From contig OX578138.1 of the NCBI GenBank assembly GCA_951213105.1, positions 63,587,040-63,651,039 on the forward strand: a DNA stretch of 64,000 nt, in the 5' to 3' direction. Source of the stretch: Amaurobius ferox (Eukaryota > Arthropoda > Arachnida > Araneae > Amaurobiidae). The notes beneath the pieces were generated by a model. The model worked only from the letters and a program-made list of their open reading frames with translations, was not told the origin of the DNA and did no database searches. Positions 47,377 through 57,775 of this stretch are shown piece after piece. Position 1 is the stretch's first letter, and each line of letters opens with the position of its first letter. The position numbers and the translations under genes are program-made.

Positions 47377-47424
<48 letters not shown>

Positions 47425-47729
47425 CAACATATACAGGGTGATTAAAAAAAGATGGGTCAAAATATGATTGGTTTGGTGGTAGTACACCCCAAACCAATCA
47501 TTTTCGTTATAATTTTCCGGGTCGGAAATGAAACGTAAACGCGTTACAAGGCGCTTACTCGTTGGAAAGCGGCTACTTCAAACTTAAAAGCGTCATTCTG
47601 GTTGTTATTTCCTGGTTGAAGAAGAAAACCACGTATGCAAACTTCATATGGAGAAGAAAAGGAACCTTTATACAACTTTTCGTAGCACCGAATGTAAGGC
47701 CTTATCAGTTTGCTCCAACTTTTAAGATA

Positions 47730-47984
47730 ATGGAGGAATTTACAAATAGGAAAAAAGCCGATATGCATTTCATCTATGGATCTTCCTTTTGTGGAGATGT
47801 TTCAAGAGTCTCGTCTATGACACTCGTCTTGAATCTGCAGAGGAACTCGTCGCCAGAATTTCGGCCGCTGCTGCCGAAGTGCGCGACATGCCTGGTCTGT
47901 TCGAAAGAGTTAGCCAATCCCTCCATCGCCGCTGTGAGACGTGCATTCAGGTTGGCGGTCAGTCTTTTGAGCCGTTACTGTAAA
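47730..47984 (+). pseudogene. Deletion-fused mariner-like transposase (DUF4817 start joined to C-terminus)
   Basis: The ATG at 47730 begins MEEFTNRKKADMHFIYG, the usual start of the DUF4817 helix-turn-helix region in this transposase group. Right after YG the sequence jumps to the end of the enzyme, in another frame: LWRCFKSLVYDTRLESAEEL, then MPGLFERVSQSLHRRCETCI, QVGGQSFEPLL and a stop. Most of the DDE domain is gone and the join is out of frame, so the open reading frame that runs through is not a real protein. The two retained ends are what internal deletion derivatives commonly keep. Confidence 0.75.
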
Positions 47985-48011
47985 TATTCTTTATTAAATG
48001 TCATTTTATTA

Positions 48012-48415
48012 ACTATTAAATTAAAGACAACCAATCACAGGTTTAAAAAGTCATTTAATAAAACTACCTTTCCTGACGTACATAAGTATGCAAAGCCAAA
48101 GCGCTTTAGGACATCACCATGCTCTTCATCAGTAGCGAAATGAAGAATACCGTGCCGACAAATGCCCACATATAGGCCAAATCGGCAGGCAAAATTTACA
48201 TATTATTCATTTACGTAGATTAATATTAAGCATTAATATTTGCGTAGATTAATATTAAGTAGTAATAATTACGTAGATTAATATTAAGATTTAAATAATT
48301 ATTAAATGCAAAAACAATAAGGAAGAATGTCCATGACCAAAAAGTATATTGTTGAAGCACAATTTTATTAAATGACTTTTAAAACCTATGATTGGTTGTC
48401 TCTAATTTAGTTTAT
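48012..48415. mobile_element. Nested MITE-like insertion with ~48-bp inverted ends
   Basis: The left end AATTAAAGACAACCAATCAC then AGGTTTAAAAAGTCATTTAA is the inverse of the right end (TTAAATGACTTTTAAAACCT then ATGATTGGTTGTCTCTAATT). Inside are three copies of ACGTAGATTAATATTAAG (48220-48290), one with TGCG instead of TACG. The sister element at 7299 lacks this insert. Confidence 0.65.
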
Positions 48416-48614
48416 TAAAATTGACGTGTATCCATTCTAATTATTGTCACTTTATAACTTCTAAGTCATTCCTGTGCTTTCGCCTCACTTGGTCGGTTTC
48501 ACCATTAAACGCCCACTGGCGGTTTTACATTTCATTTCCTACCCAGTAATATGTCGAAAAATGCTTGGTTTGGTGTTTACTACCACCTCGTAAAGTTTGA
48601 CCCATCCGATTTTA

Positions 48615-48655
<41 letters not shown>

Positions 48656-48860
48656 TATAAGAAGGTCATAAATGAACGAGATGTGAAATAAGTGCCAACA
48701 GGGAAATAAAATGTGGTCATGGTGGATTGTGACCCCTTGTTCCCGGTTATAGCCAACTATTACTCCTAAGGAAACACTCCTGGAGCCGTTACGTGCCTGT
48801 GGTCATATTTCCCTGGAACATCAAGGCAAAAGAATTGATAGAGAAGGTTGAAAAATCATT

Positions 48861-49339
48861 CACGCAGCTAGACAAGTTATTGAAGAACGTTTTGCCAACA
48901 TACTTGATAAAGAAGTGAAAAGTCATATCGAAAGCCATCGAATAGTGTTAACAAATAAAAAATTTGAAGAACTTAATAAATCATTGGCAGAGAAAGGGGA
49001 AAAACTGAATCTGAACCAGACATATGAGAGACACTAAAACTTGTCAACGTGTTTTGAATTAATTGCACAGACAAATAATACGATCCTCAGATGTAACCTG
49101 TATCATCACCTAAGGACTACAACCGTAATACTTTGATGAATTAAAAAGACAGAGGCAACAATTTATGATTATAATGTTCTTCTAAAAGTTTGTTGTCAAG
49201 GAAGCATTTAGTTTTCGAAGATCCCCCACCATCATCATTTGGTCCTGACATTCAACAATCGATATCGTCATGGCTCGATAAACCAGGATCCTCCAAAGCG
49301 GTTGATCCTCTTGACGAATTGTCAGAGGAAAAATTGTAG
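48861..49339 (+). pseudogene. Unidentified broken coding sequence
   Basis: Two stretches look protein-coding. The first (48861-49037) reads HAARQVIEERFANILDKEVK, then SHIESHRIVLTNKKFEELNK and SLAEKGEKLNLNQTYE before a stop. The second (49211-49339) reads VFEDPPPSSFGPDIQQSISS, then WLDKPGSSKAVDPLDELSEE and KL before a stop. Between them the frame shifts and stops several times (ETLKLVNVF, SSPKDYNRNTLMN are readable). Amino-acid composition and codon use look genuine, unlike the low-complexity frames elsewhere. I do not recognise the protein; a decayed transposon ORF or retroposed host gene are both possible. Confidence 0.45.
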
Positions 49340-49489
49340 AATATCCCTACGTCACTCCCCTCATTTCGTCTCATCATGTAGGCATTGTATTATCACCACC
49401 AGAAGACGAAAAGAGGTGAGTCCAGTACTGCACAATAAAATATTTTATGAGAGAGAGTGATCACATTCAACTATCTTTAATTACAGTTT

Positions 49490-50160
49490 TGTTATAATTA
49501 TTCTATTTTATTATTAGTTACTTGTATTTAAGTCTAAAAAAGACAGGAAAACTCACAATCTTAAAAAATTAAGTTGCAATTTTTTTAATAAGCTTTATTT
49601 TGTTTAACACTGAATTGTTTGTTCTCAGCGACGAAAATTAGTTATTTCAATTAAAAATTCATCCATGAGGTTCTGCCCAGTGGTTGGGTTCCAATCTTTC
49701 ATGTCCTAAGGGAGGCTTCAAGAGGTTTCTGATAGACTTCCCCTCCCACTAGACTAAAAATCCGGCTCGGTTAGGTTCAGTCCAGTGGTTGACACCATAA
49801 GATTTAGCTTTCTAATCCATCGCTACTTGGATGTCTGAAAAGATTTCTTTTAGAGGCTATGAAAAAACTTTTCGCAAAACATTTTCTCCACCCCCTTGAG
49901 TAAATCAAAAACCTAGCTATGTTAACTTCTGTTCAATCGTCTATATTATTAATATGCAATGATTCAGCTTTTTAGGTCACCAGGGGACTGCTGGATGGTC
50001 TGAAAAGACTATTCAAAACCCCCATTTTCTCCACCTTCGAGGGAGATGAGTTGAAAATCCGTCCCTGTTAGGTTCTGTACCGTAATCGATACTATACGTC
50101 TGCAAAGATTTAGCACCGAGGAGCTTCATGTGGTCCTGGAAAACCTAAAATACGGTAGAC
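49490..50160 (+). repeat. Repeat J: ~145-bp tandem units with shared leader (copy 1)
   Basis: Units restart with TTAGGTTCTGT-like words near 49667, 49771, 49921 and 50067. Each has CCAGTGGTTGA/GATACTATA, TTTAGCTTTTTAGGTCACCA, GGGGACT and TTTTCTCCACC. The leader (CTTGTATTTAAG, TTTAATAAGCTTTATTTTGT) is shared with 54760. The interval 48620-48860 holds a TA tract and nothing recognised. Confidence 0.65.
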
Positions 50161-50559
50161 AATTATTATTGTAATGATTGTTGTTAATCTTTTAATATGC
50201 CTAATTTATAAATTAAATTTTATCATAGATATGTTTGTATAGGAAAAGACACAATATATATAGGGTTCAAAAATGTCCGTGATTTCAGATATGTACTGGG
50301 AATCTTGGAACAGACACCCTTGCGAATAAGGAGGGACTACTTTATAAGTTTTTCGCACATACACACGCAGACAGGCATTTCTTCCTGCGTTCGAAATATG
50401 TTCATAATGTCTTTACAAATGCCATCATAATCACAAAATTTTCTGGATATCCTCCTTTTTTATAGAAATATGCTTGAGAAAGATTAGGAATCAGGATAAG
50501 AAAATAATAACTATGAGAAAATAAATATATGACACATGGAGGTAAAAGTAAGGAGTTAA

Positions 50560-51035
50560 AACTTCATATTAAGAAAACGCTTGTGACAATAATTCAGGTG
50601 GCGCTGGGATAAGTTAAGTATTCCTGCAGTGTATGTATTTCTATGGCGAAAGACCTAAAATATTTATTTAAACTGTCAATTTTCTAAAAATAAATTATTA
50701 GCGCAATGCGAAATTGAATTGGAACAATAAAGAATATTCCTACATATTCAAAATTATTTTATCTTTCAATTTAATTTTATCTCCACGTATTCTGTGCTAA
50801 TATCTTACAACTATGAAAAAATACTGGTTAGTTATAATCATAATTAGGGAACCCTTAATTTAAAAATAATTAAAAATACATATACTAAATACTACGCCTT
50901 TCTGTTGTTTCAACTAACAATAGCAACTACTTTACTAACACTAGCGACACCAAAAGAAAATTCTCAAAGCATTATGGCATTTTCAAGCGTTTCATCGATA
51001 GCAGTTTCATCTCTTTCTTTCTAACTCCATGATCT
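50560..51035 (+). repeat. Dispersed repeat F, uninterrupted copy
   Basis: Collinear with 33380-33533 plus 34531-34935 but without the foldback element. It ends near TTTCATCTCTTTCTTTCTAA. It provides the empty-site comparison. The preceding 50161-50559 is unassigned. Confidence 0.6.
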
Positions 51036-51159
51036 GGCATTTGTTATGTACAGTGAACATTTCTTTCCATAAGGATTTGCGCATATCATATATTTATATG
51101 CTACAAAACACTCTAAAAATGACCTCAATGGTTGTTTAAGAATGAAAATCGTCTGCAAA

Positions 51160-51390
51160 AAATTCTGTAAATATATCGTTCGCATGAATTTTCGGTCTAT
51201 TTCCTAGGATAATCCATCTCCATCACAGCCTATCACACAACGAATGCCCTGTCCTGATCATTCATCTAACGGAACGAAATCCGTGTCTTCTTGCCATTAC
51301 AGTGTAAAAACATTCGATTATGTGGCGACATTTTTATAGAGAAGACTTGAAAAATCGTAAGTCCTCTGTAATGGGGACGGGGTATATTCT
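51160..51390 (+). repeat. Dispersed repeat G, copy 2
   Basis: TTTCGGTCTATTTCCTAGGA, TAATCCATCTCCATCACAGC and CTATCACACAACG, then GAACGAAATCCGTGTCTTCT. It is closest to the copy at 54375. Positions 51391-52313 contain no recognised gene. Confidence 0.6.
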
Positions 51391-52313
51391 GTAAATGGAA
51401 AGTGGTTGGAAGTATGGGGATTATTTCATATATCATCCTTTTAATTGAATATTGATGTAATATATCTCATATTCAATAAATGGTCCATTCTTTCGAAATA
51501 GGCTTAGTTTTGTCAAAATGATTACATAATAGATCTTTTACAAATTACATTTTAACATGGAGGTATTAGATTAAAGTTCAGTGATTACGATTGTAATTAT
51601 GTGTGTGCAGGTTTCATGAAAATATATATTTTGACTTTGGAATCTTTTATATTAGAAATTGCTATTAATTCAACCAACCTGCTCTATCCTTATTCAGATC
51701 AATAGGAGGATTTTGAAATTATTCTAAAATTTTAGAGCATTATATAATCAAAACTACTTGTGAAGATCATTTTTTTCTGATTTATATAATTTACGCCTGC
51801 GACTTTCAAGTATTTAAGCAAGACAGTGACGACAGTCAAGGACAGGGAGGGAGGAATGCTAAAGGATCGAAGCTAAAAGATGTTAAATGTCAACTATGCT
51901 AAAAGACTGACGATGTTAAGAGATCGGATGTAGGACGAGCGTTGCGCTATGAAACATAAAAAGTATTTATTTTAAGTTCATGCTATATTTAGAAATTATT
52001 TTATGATTTTTTCGTGAACGCTAAAAAACTAAAAAATAAATTAAAGGATTCGTGCCCAATATAAATTTTAAAATCACTGTTGATGACTGATATATGGATT
52101 CAGCTTCGAACTTCAACGGAGATGAAATTCTCTAAAGATTTAAAATTTTAATTCTCCATTTCTGTTCAAAAATTTCCATTTAACTTCAAACATCTATTTT
52201 TCAAGATTGGATATATAATTAGAACTTAGACAATAACTGATATGAAATTCGACATTGGATTCTGTGGAGGAGATAGGGTAATTCACTAAGAATTTCCACT
52301 TTCGGTTTCTTTT

Positions 52314-53122
52314 TACTTTCCCTGCAATACAGGGTAATGTATAGGGAGAGTATTGGAATCGCGTCGAAAATCGCAACTCGAGTTTTCGACGGATCTACAC
52401 GTTTTGGGACCTCTAGATTATGAAGAAACCATTATTAACGTGATGTCTGTGTGTGTGTTTGTCTGTCTGTCTGTCAGTGTGTCTGTCTGTGCAATGTATG
52501 TATCCACTCTAACTCAAAACTAATGGATCAAATTTCATAAAATTTGGTAGGTAAGTCACTTGTGTATGACTCTGGTACTGATTAAAATTTGGTACGATTC
52601 GGAATAAACCATCCTGCCTTTTTTTGCGAAATGGCCCGCAAAAATTGTATGTATCCACTGCAGCCAAAAAACTAATTTATCAAATTTTACAAAATTTGGT
52701 AGATAAGTCAGCTGTGGTTTATCCTGGTGCTGATTAGATTTTGGTACGGTTCTTGAAAACAGAATTTGCTTTTTTAATGCAAAATGACCCACAAAAATCA
52801 TTAAAATGTAATATAAAAGATTACGTATCAATTAAATGCTTGTTTTATACGTAACTTTTAACTCTGAAAAAAATTAAATTTACGCCATTATCCTAGTTCT
52901 CTAGATATTTTAGTTCTTCTTATTTTTGCTACGCCGCCTTTGAAAATATTTTCAGTTACCAAATGAAAACGAAAATTGAATTAAAAGAACAAATTCAGTG
53001 GCATTTCAAATAATTATGAGCACTATTTTGTGCTACTAAACTCAATTTAATGAATTATCAAAGAACTAAAGAGAAAATGAATTTGAATCTGCAAGGAAAA
53101 GTCATGTGCTGCCCATATCAGA
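52314..53122 (-). mobile_element. Family A-related element, full length, diverged subfamily
   Basis: The hairpin (TACTTTCCCTGCAATACAGG), a GTCT microsatellite at about 52446-52490 and both internal repeats are present. The 5' third (GTGCTACTAAACTCAATTTA) matches the subfamily at 30127. The end CATATCAGA is at 53122. Confidence 0.75.
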
Positions 53123-53377
53123 TTTTTTACTTCCGTATCAAAACTCTCCTTTGAAGCATATACTGTATTTCTCAAGATTGGCTTATAGCTTAGATACCCA
53201 CAGATATGAATTCAGCATCAAATTCTGAAGGGAGTAAAATGAGTTACTAAGAATTTCGGCTGCACGGTAAAATTGAAATTGTCAGTTCCCACACAGTTTC
53301 ACTATACTGTGACACCTAGCAAGATTTATTGCTGCCATTGCAAACACCGGTTATTCCATAATAACGAACGTATAAGC

Positions 53378-53618
53378 CAGTGGAGGCTCGTTAGGTGATG
53401 CAGGATAAGCGCTGCTTCGCTTAAATTTATCGGCTGAACGGATTATTAACATTATTATTTGTCGAATTTTGCAGACTCATTTGGCTATTTTTAGATAATG
53501 TTTGACAGCACCTGCGCTAGTAGCGTGATGTGTTTTGAAGATGTTCTTTGTCGAGGAGGAAGAGGAATCCTGTCGTTGAATCTGCTTCACCTATTCCTGA
53601 AATCACGATCTGCCACTG
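53378..53618 (+). mobile_element. hAT-type MITE with perfect 8-bp target duplication
   Basis: The ends are CAGTGGAGGCTCGT and ACGATCTGCCACTG, imperfect inverted repeats of about 14 bp. The 8 bases on each side are identical: GTATAAGC at 53370-53377 and 53619-53626. An 8-bp duplication plus a CAGTGG-type end is diagnostic of hAT elements. At 241 bp it has no coding capacity. Confidence 0.85.
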
Positions 53619-53639
53619 GTATAAGCAAATCAAAACTGG

Positions 53640-54340
53640 CTCATGGATGCTGCTATTCGTAATGATGTTATTTACAATGCTGCTATTTGCAATGATGTTA
53701 TTTGCAATGAGAGCATAATCCTAACTGAAATTTATATTCTTTAGTTCCTTACAAAGTCGACGCGGTGGTCGAGCGGTCAAGGCAGGCGTTTCCTAGTGAT
53801 CGCTCGTTTGCCGGGCTGTGGGTTCGAGTCCCACCTGCGGCAATGGATGTTGCGATGTTGGGCGCGATGTGTTCTGACCCCCACTGGTGCGTTGGGGCAA
53901 CGTCATATAATGGCTAACAGGTTCACGGCTCTGGCATTTGTTTGAGATATTGATTGTTCATGTTATATGTACGGGATATTTGTTCTGTTTGTATAATGTA
54001 TGTCTTATTCTCTGCCATTAGAAAAAAAAAAGTTCCTTAGAAATTCAAAACAGAATTATTTATGTTCATTTCAATTCGTTGCAACTATCTCCATATTTGC
54101 ATATCTCATATCATGTGAATTCTCCAAAAGAAATTCAAAACTGGCCTATGAATGCTGCTATTTGTAATAATCGTAACTGATATTCATACTCTTTAATTCC
54201 ATGCAAATCCAAGACAAAAATATCGTATGTTCGTTTCAATTCGTTGCAACTCTCTCCATATTTGCATGCTGAAATTTGTATGCCTCATATCACGCGAATG
54301 AATTCTTCAAAAGAATTATCCCAACGCCTGTATATTTCAA
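53640..54340 (+). repeat. Tandemly duplicated segment hosting the SINE
   Basis: CAAAACTGGC(T/C), CATGGATGCTGCTATT and ACTGAAATTTATATTCTTTA recur about 165 bp apart once the SINE is ignored (compare 54137-54240: GAATGCTGCTATTTG, ACTGATATTCATACTCTTTA). A further shared stretch is TTTCAATTCGTTGCAACT-TCTCCATATTTGCAT. Confidence 0.6.
53756..54030 (+). repeat. tRNA-derived SINE with target duplication
   Basis: The head resembles a Leu/Ser-type tRNA: box A GTGGTCGAGCGGTCAAGGC, T arm GTGGGTTCGAGTCCCAC, and acceptor strands GACGCGG/CTGCGGC with one mismatch. The tRNA-like part ends near 53841 and is followed by an unrelated ~180-bp body and an A tail. The flanks AGTTCCTTACAAA (53743) and AGTTCCTTAGAAA (54031) are the target duplication. 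The anticodon stem is imperfect, so this is a retroposon rather than a tRNA gene. Confidence 0.85.
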
Positions 54341-54374
54341 AGTAAAACTCGTCTGATAAGATTCCTATAAAAAT

Positions 54375-54580
54375 AGCATTAAATGAATTTCGGTCTATTT
54401 CCTGAGATGATCCATCTCCATCACAGCCTATCAGACAATGTCTTGTCCGAGCCATTCATCTGGAGGAACAAAATCCGTGTCATCTTCCCGCTGTCACCGA
54501 ATAACGAAATTCAATTATGGAGAGACCTTTTTCCCGGAGAAAGCTTGAAAAATTATAAGTGACCAGTCGGGAATGGGTAG
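54375..54580 (+). repeat. Dispersed repeat G, copy 3
   Basis: TTTCGGTCTATTTCCTGAGA, TGATCCATCTCCATCACAGC and CTATCAGACAATG, then GGAACAAAATCCGTGTCATC. The surrounding sequence (CATATTTGCAT words upstream) also has relatives near the other copies. Confidence 0.6.
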
Positions 54581-54759
54581 AAATTTATGTGATGGAATAT
54601 GGGTGTAGCATTGGGGTAATTCATTAGATATTTTTTTTTTAATTTGAGTGCTTAAATTTCGGTATTAGAACTTCATAAGATGAAACCTTACTTTTATCAA
54701 GTTAGTTACAGGGCAATTCCATCAAATGTTTGATTTAAATAGAATATGTTAAATTACTT

Positions 54760-55320
54760 TTGTATTAATGACTTGTATTTAAGACTGTCACTGACAGGGA
54801 TACTAACACTCTTAAAGAAACTCTTGAAGCTTTTTTTAATAAATTTTATTTTGTTTAGAAGCGTATAGCGCTTATTGTCAAAATCAGCCGTTATAATTGA
54901 AAATTGATTTAATTAGGTTCTATTCCATGATCAATAGTATAAGTAAGCAAAGTTTTATCAATATAGGTTGTCGGGGGGAGGAACTTCTGAAGAGACTTTT
55001 AGAACCCTCTCTTTGTCTGCTCCCCGACAAAGAAATCAAATATCAAACTCCATCAGATTCTGTTCTGTGGTCGATACTATAAGTTTTCAAAGAGTTAGAC
55101 TTCTAGGTCACTGGGGGGGGCGAGTTTGGAGAGGCTGGAAATATTTTTCTACGCCCTCTTTTAAGTCACCGACGTGGGTGGATTGAAAATTCGTCTGCGT
55201 TAGGTTCTCTCCTGTAGTTGATTTGATGCTATAAGTGAGCAAAAACTCGTCTTAAGTCACCTGGGGACTTCTGAAGGGTATAGAAAAACATAGACAAGTT
55301 AGGCAATTACTATATCTCTC
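54760..55320 (+). repeat. Repeat J, copy 2 (about three tandem units)
   Basis: The leader GACTTGTATTTAAGAC and CTTTTTTTAATAAATTTTAT is followed by units restarting near 54914, 55053 and 55199 (TTAGGTTCT, GATACTATAAG, AGGTCACTGGGGG). Same organisation as 49490-50160. Confidence 0.65.
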
Positions 55321-57048
55321 AAAAATACCACTTCGCAGTAGAAAAAAAAAACTCCCCACCAAGTACAACAAAGCAAAAACCTCCTTCCAATAAAGTTATG
55401 AAATATCAAAATGATTTGCCTCAACTTTCCGCAGAACTGGAGCTATAATTTCATGTCTAGGTACCCTGCCGAAGGGTCCTCACCCTCCACCTAATCACAC
55501 GTAGTCCTTTTTAATCGTATTCAATGTTCACTACGACTAAAAAAGGGTTACATATTATTTGAAAGAGGGTCAGGAGCTCCCGGCAGGCCGCGCCTAGACA
55601 TAGCTCTGGTTCTGCTGAAACTTGACGCAAACCATGTTGAGATTTCACAGCATTTTTGAAAGGAGACGTTTTTTTTTTTTTTCCCATTAAGTGGTTTTTC
55701 TTGTGTGAGATTCCAATACTTCTTGTTGAAATATTTATCAACTCGATTACGCAACAATAATATAGCACACACTGCAAATTTTACTTTACCACTAAGCTCC
55801 ATTTACTTATGCTTCATCCATTTTTCAAATTCTAAATAAAATTTATCTTCAAATTTTAAAATAAAAGTGTGCACTTCCCATCAGAACACACAAAATGAGC
55901 AATCATGTATTAAAGTCGGTTCAGTAGTGAAGTCTTATATAAGTCCATCAACATTGAAGACGAAAAAAGACGTAAAAAGTGAAAAGTGTGCAACATTGTA
56001 AAAAATGGAAAAGTACGGAAATTTGTAAAAAGTGCTCTATTAAAGTTATTTTTCTCAGATTTTAGCACAGTAATTGTAATTTGTTTTGTTTTTATCAACT
56101 TCATAGCCATATTAAATAAAAAAATATATAGTTTATAGATATCTTTGGAGGGGGGGCTGAGATACATACCCCTAAAAATCGGGTTTTATCACCTCACATA
56201 TAATATACGCACGCCAGCTATACCAATCGATAAAATATTTGAATAAAGTAAATAACTATGCATAGATGATCCATCATAGTAGAGAAATTAACATCGATGA
56301 CCACACTAGATCCTAACATTTCAACCTATGATCTTGACTTCATGCTTTAAGATTTATTCAAAAATATAAATATCTTCGAAATACACTCCCATTGCAGATA
56401 AAAGCATTCATTAACCGGTTTCGTGCTTATTTTGCGATCATCAGAATGGAATAGACAATATCTGCAATAATAGCAAGTAAATTTACTATATGAAGCAATT
56501 TTGCTAACCTCTTTGGGAAATGGCAAACTCAGTCCCACTATGTAGTCTGTTTCAAATCTCACGAAAATTTAGCTCAAGCAGCTATACGAAGCTTCAACGG
56601 CTTTGTTGAGAGTCACAGAACCCGCTACGAACTCTGCGACTATGACTAGTATCATGTGACTGTGGTTCCCATAAAGAAGTTTTCATTGTAGATATCGGCT
56701 GTCCACGGTGACTGGCAGATAATAAGCGCGAAATCGGTTAATAGATGCATTTCGTTTTTTTTTTTCTTTTTTTTACTTCGGGTGTCTTGGTTCTTTTGCA
56801 GTGACGAAGAGGATCCAGCGTATCCTCGAAACAGCAGTATGCTGCATTTTGTCTTTTTTGTGCTTAAATACATTGCTCAAGTTTTCCTTAACCTTTGGAC
56901 AAAGTGTTTTCACTTCTTGAATAGATACTGTTATTTGAAATGAGAGAGTATTCCAAATTCTTAGGAACGCCCTCCACTGGCGGGTTCTGTTACTATAGAT
57001 GATCTTATTTCACGCAGTAATGAAAATAATATTGATAAACACGTTCAA
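55321..57048. other. Unassigned interval
   Basis: No gene or repeat family recognised. Near 55570-55620 there is a short GC-rich stretch (GGAGCTCCCGGCAGGCCGCG). Poly-T runs lie at 55670 and 56757. Frames here overlap on both strands and look random. Confidence 0.4.
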
Positions 57049-57290
57049 TTGGGGATGGACAAACTACGGTCCGCCGATGGGCTCAATACGACTCACGCAG
57101 TAAAGCTGAATCTTTGTAAAGCCATGCAGCAATTAGGACATGACTTGCCGAACTCGGCGAATCATGTCCAAAATTATAAGGCAATGTTTCAAAGCTCATA
57201 TTCAAGCAAACAAATGTTTTTAACCCTGAAACGTATGAAAAATAATCTCGAAAACAGACTTACTATAGCGTATCTTTCTTCTATCTTCTT
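57049..57290 (+). pseudogene. hAT-type transposase C-terminal remnant (tentative)
   Basis: The frame reads DKLRSADGLNTTHAVKLNLC, then KAMFQSSYSSKQMFLTLKRM and KNNLENRLTIAYLSSI. The second part fits the hAT dimerisation region (MFGSTYxCEQxFSxMKxxKSxxRxRLTDxHLxxxL): a short residue run, then FQSSYSSKQMF, LKRMKNNLENRL and YLSS. The catalytic core is absent. The frame is cut at its 3' end by the GAA-repeat tail of a reversed SINE (57285). Spacing supports the family but identity is low. Confidence 0.5.
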
Positions 57291-57590
57291 CTTCTTCTTC
57301 TTCTTCGACCAAGACCGTTCGACCTACCCGAAAATGTAAAGTATTAGTTTATTAGTTTGAACGGCCGTGAAGGACCACGTAATTTAGAACGGGACCCAGT
57401 GGGGAAGCATCCATAAGGGCCGTACCCTCTTCCCTTACCACTAACCTTTCGGAAGGACTTGCGGATCCACATATTTAACGTAACCGTGGTCCGCGTGAAT
57501 TCGGGGACAGTTTGGCCAGATCCGGAATTCGAACTCGGGTCGCCCAACTGCAATCCCTGAGCGCTAACCACTGGGCTGCTCCACCCCTCT
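57285..57590 (-). repeat. tRNA-derived SINE, family S2 (copy 2)
   Basis: On the minus strand, from 57590: box A (GCAGCCCAGTGGTTAGCGC) and box B (CGAGTTCGAATTCC). The body has TTAGTGGTAAGGGAAGAGGG and the tail GGTAGGTCGAACGGTCTTGG, then (GAA)n at 57285-57305. It is full-length for this family and ends in the hAT remnant. Confidence 0.7.
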
Positions 57591-57593
57591 TTC

Positions 57594-57775
57594 TTTTCGC
57601 CTCTTCTTCGACGCAGACCGTCCGACCTACCCGAAGCTGTAAGACATATATTTGGACTGCCAGGAAGTGCCACCCAATTTAGATCAGAACACAGTGGGGG
57701 CAACATCCACTGGGACCGTACCCTCCTTCCCCTACCACCACCAACGTCTCGGATTTCTTCTCTCTTGAGAATCAC
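57594..57775 (-). repeat. tRNA-derived SINE, family S2 (copy 3, 5'-truncated)
   Basis: Body and tail of another copy on the minus strand (GGTAGGGGAAGGAGGGTACG, GGTAGGTCGGACGGTCTGCG, GAAGAAGAGG), ending where copy 2 begins. The tRNA-like head is missing. The two copies are therefore head-to-tail. Confidence 0.65.

Larger units (their letters stand above)
47434..48619 (+). mobile_element. Internally deleted DUF4817-type mariner-like element
   Basis: The left TIR CAGGGTGATTAAAAAAAGAT starts at 47434. The right end ATCCGATTTTAATCAC runs to about 48619, inside TA repeats. The right TIR has lost its outermost CCTG. It carries a fused transposase remnant (47730-47984) and a nested MITE (about 48012-48415). 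It is a longer sister of 7299-7898. Confidence 0.8.

Noticed and set aside
47562..48143. Longest open frame of the window (193 residues)
   Set aside because: It runs out of frame through a deleted mariner-like element. Only its MEEFTNRKKADMHFIYG part is in the ancestral frame, and the real C-terminus is in another frame.
53756..53841. Functional tRNA gene
   Set aside because: The anticodon stem is imperfect, one acceptor pair is mismatched, and the segment sits at the head of a longer A-tailed unit with a target duplication, so it is a SINE.
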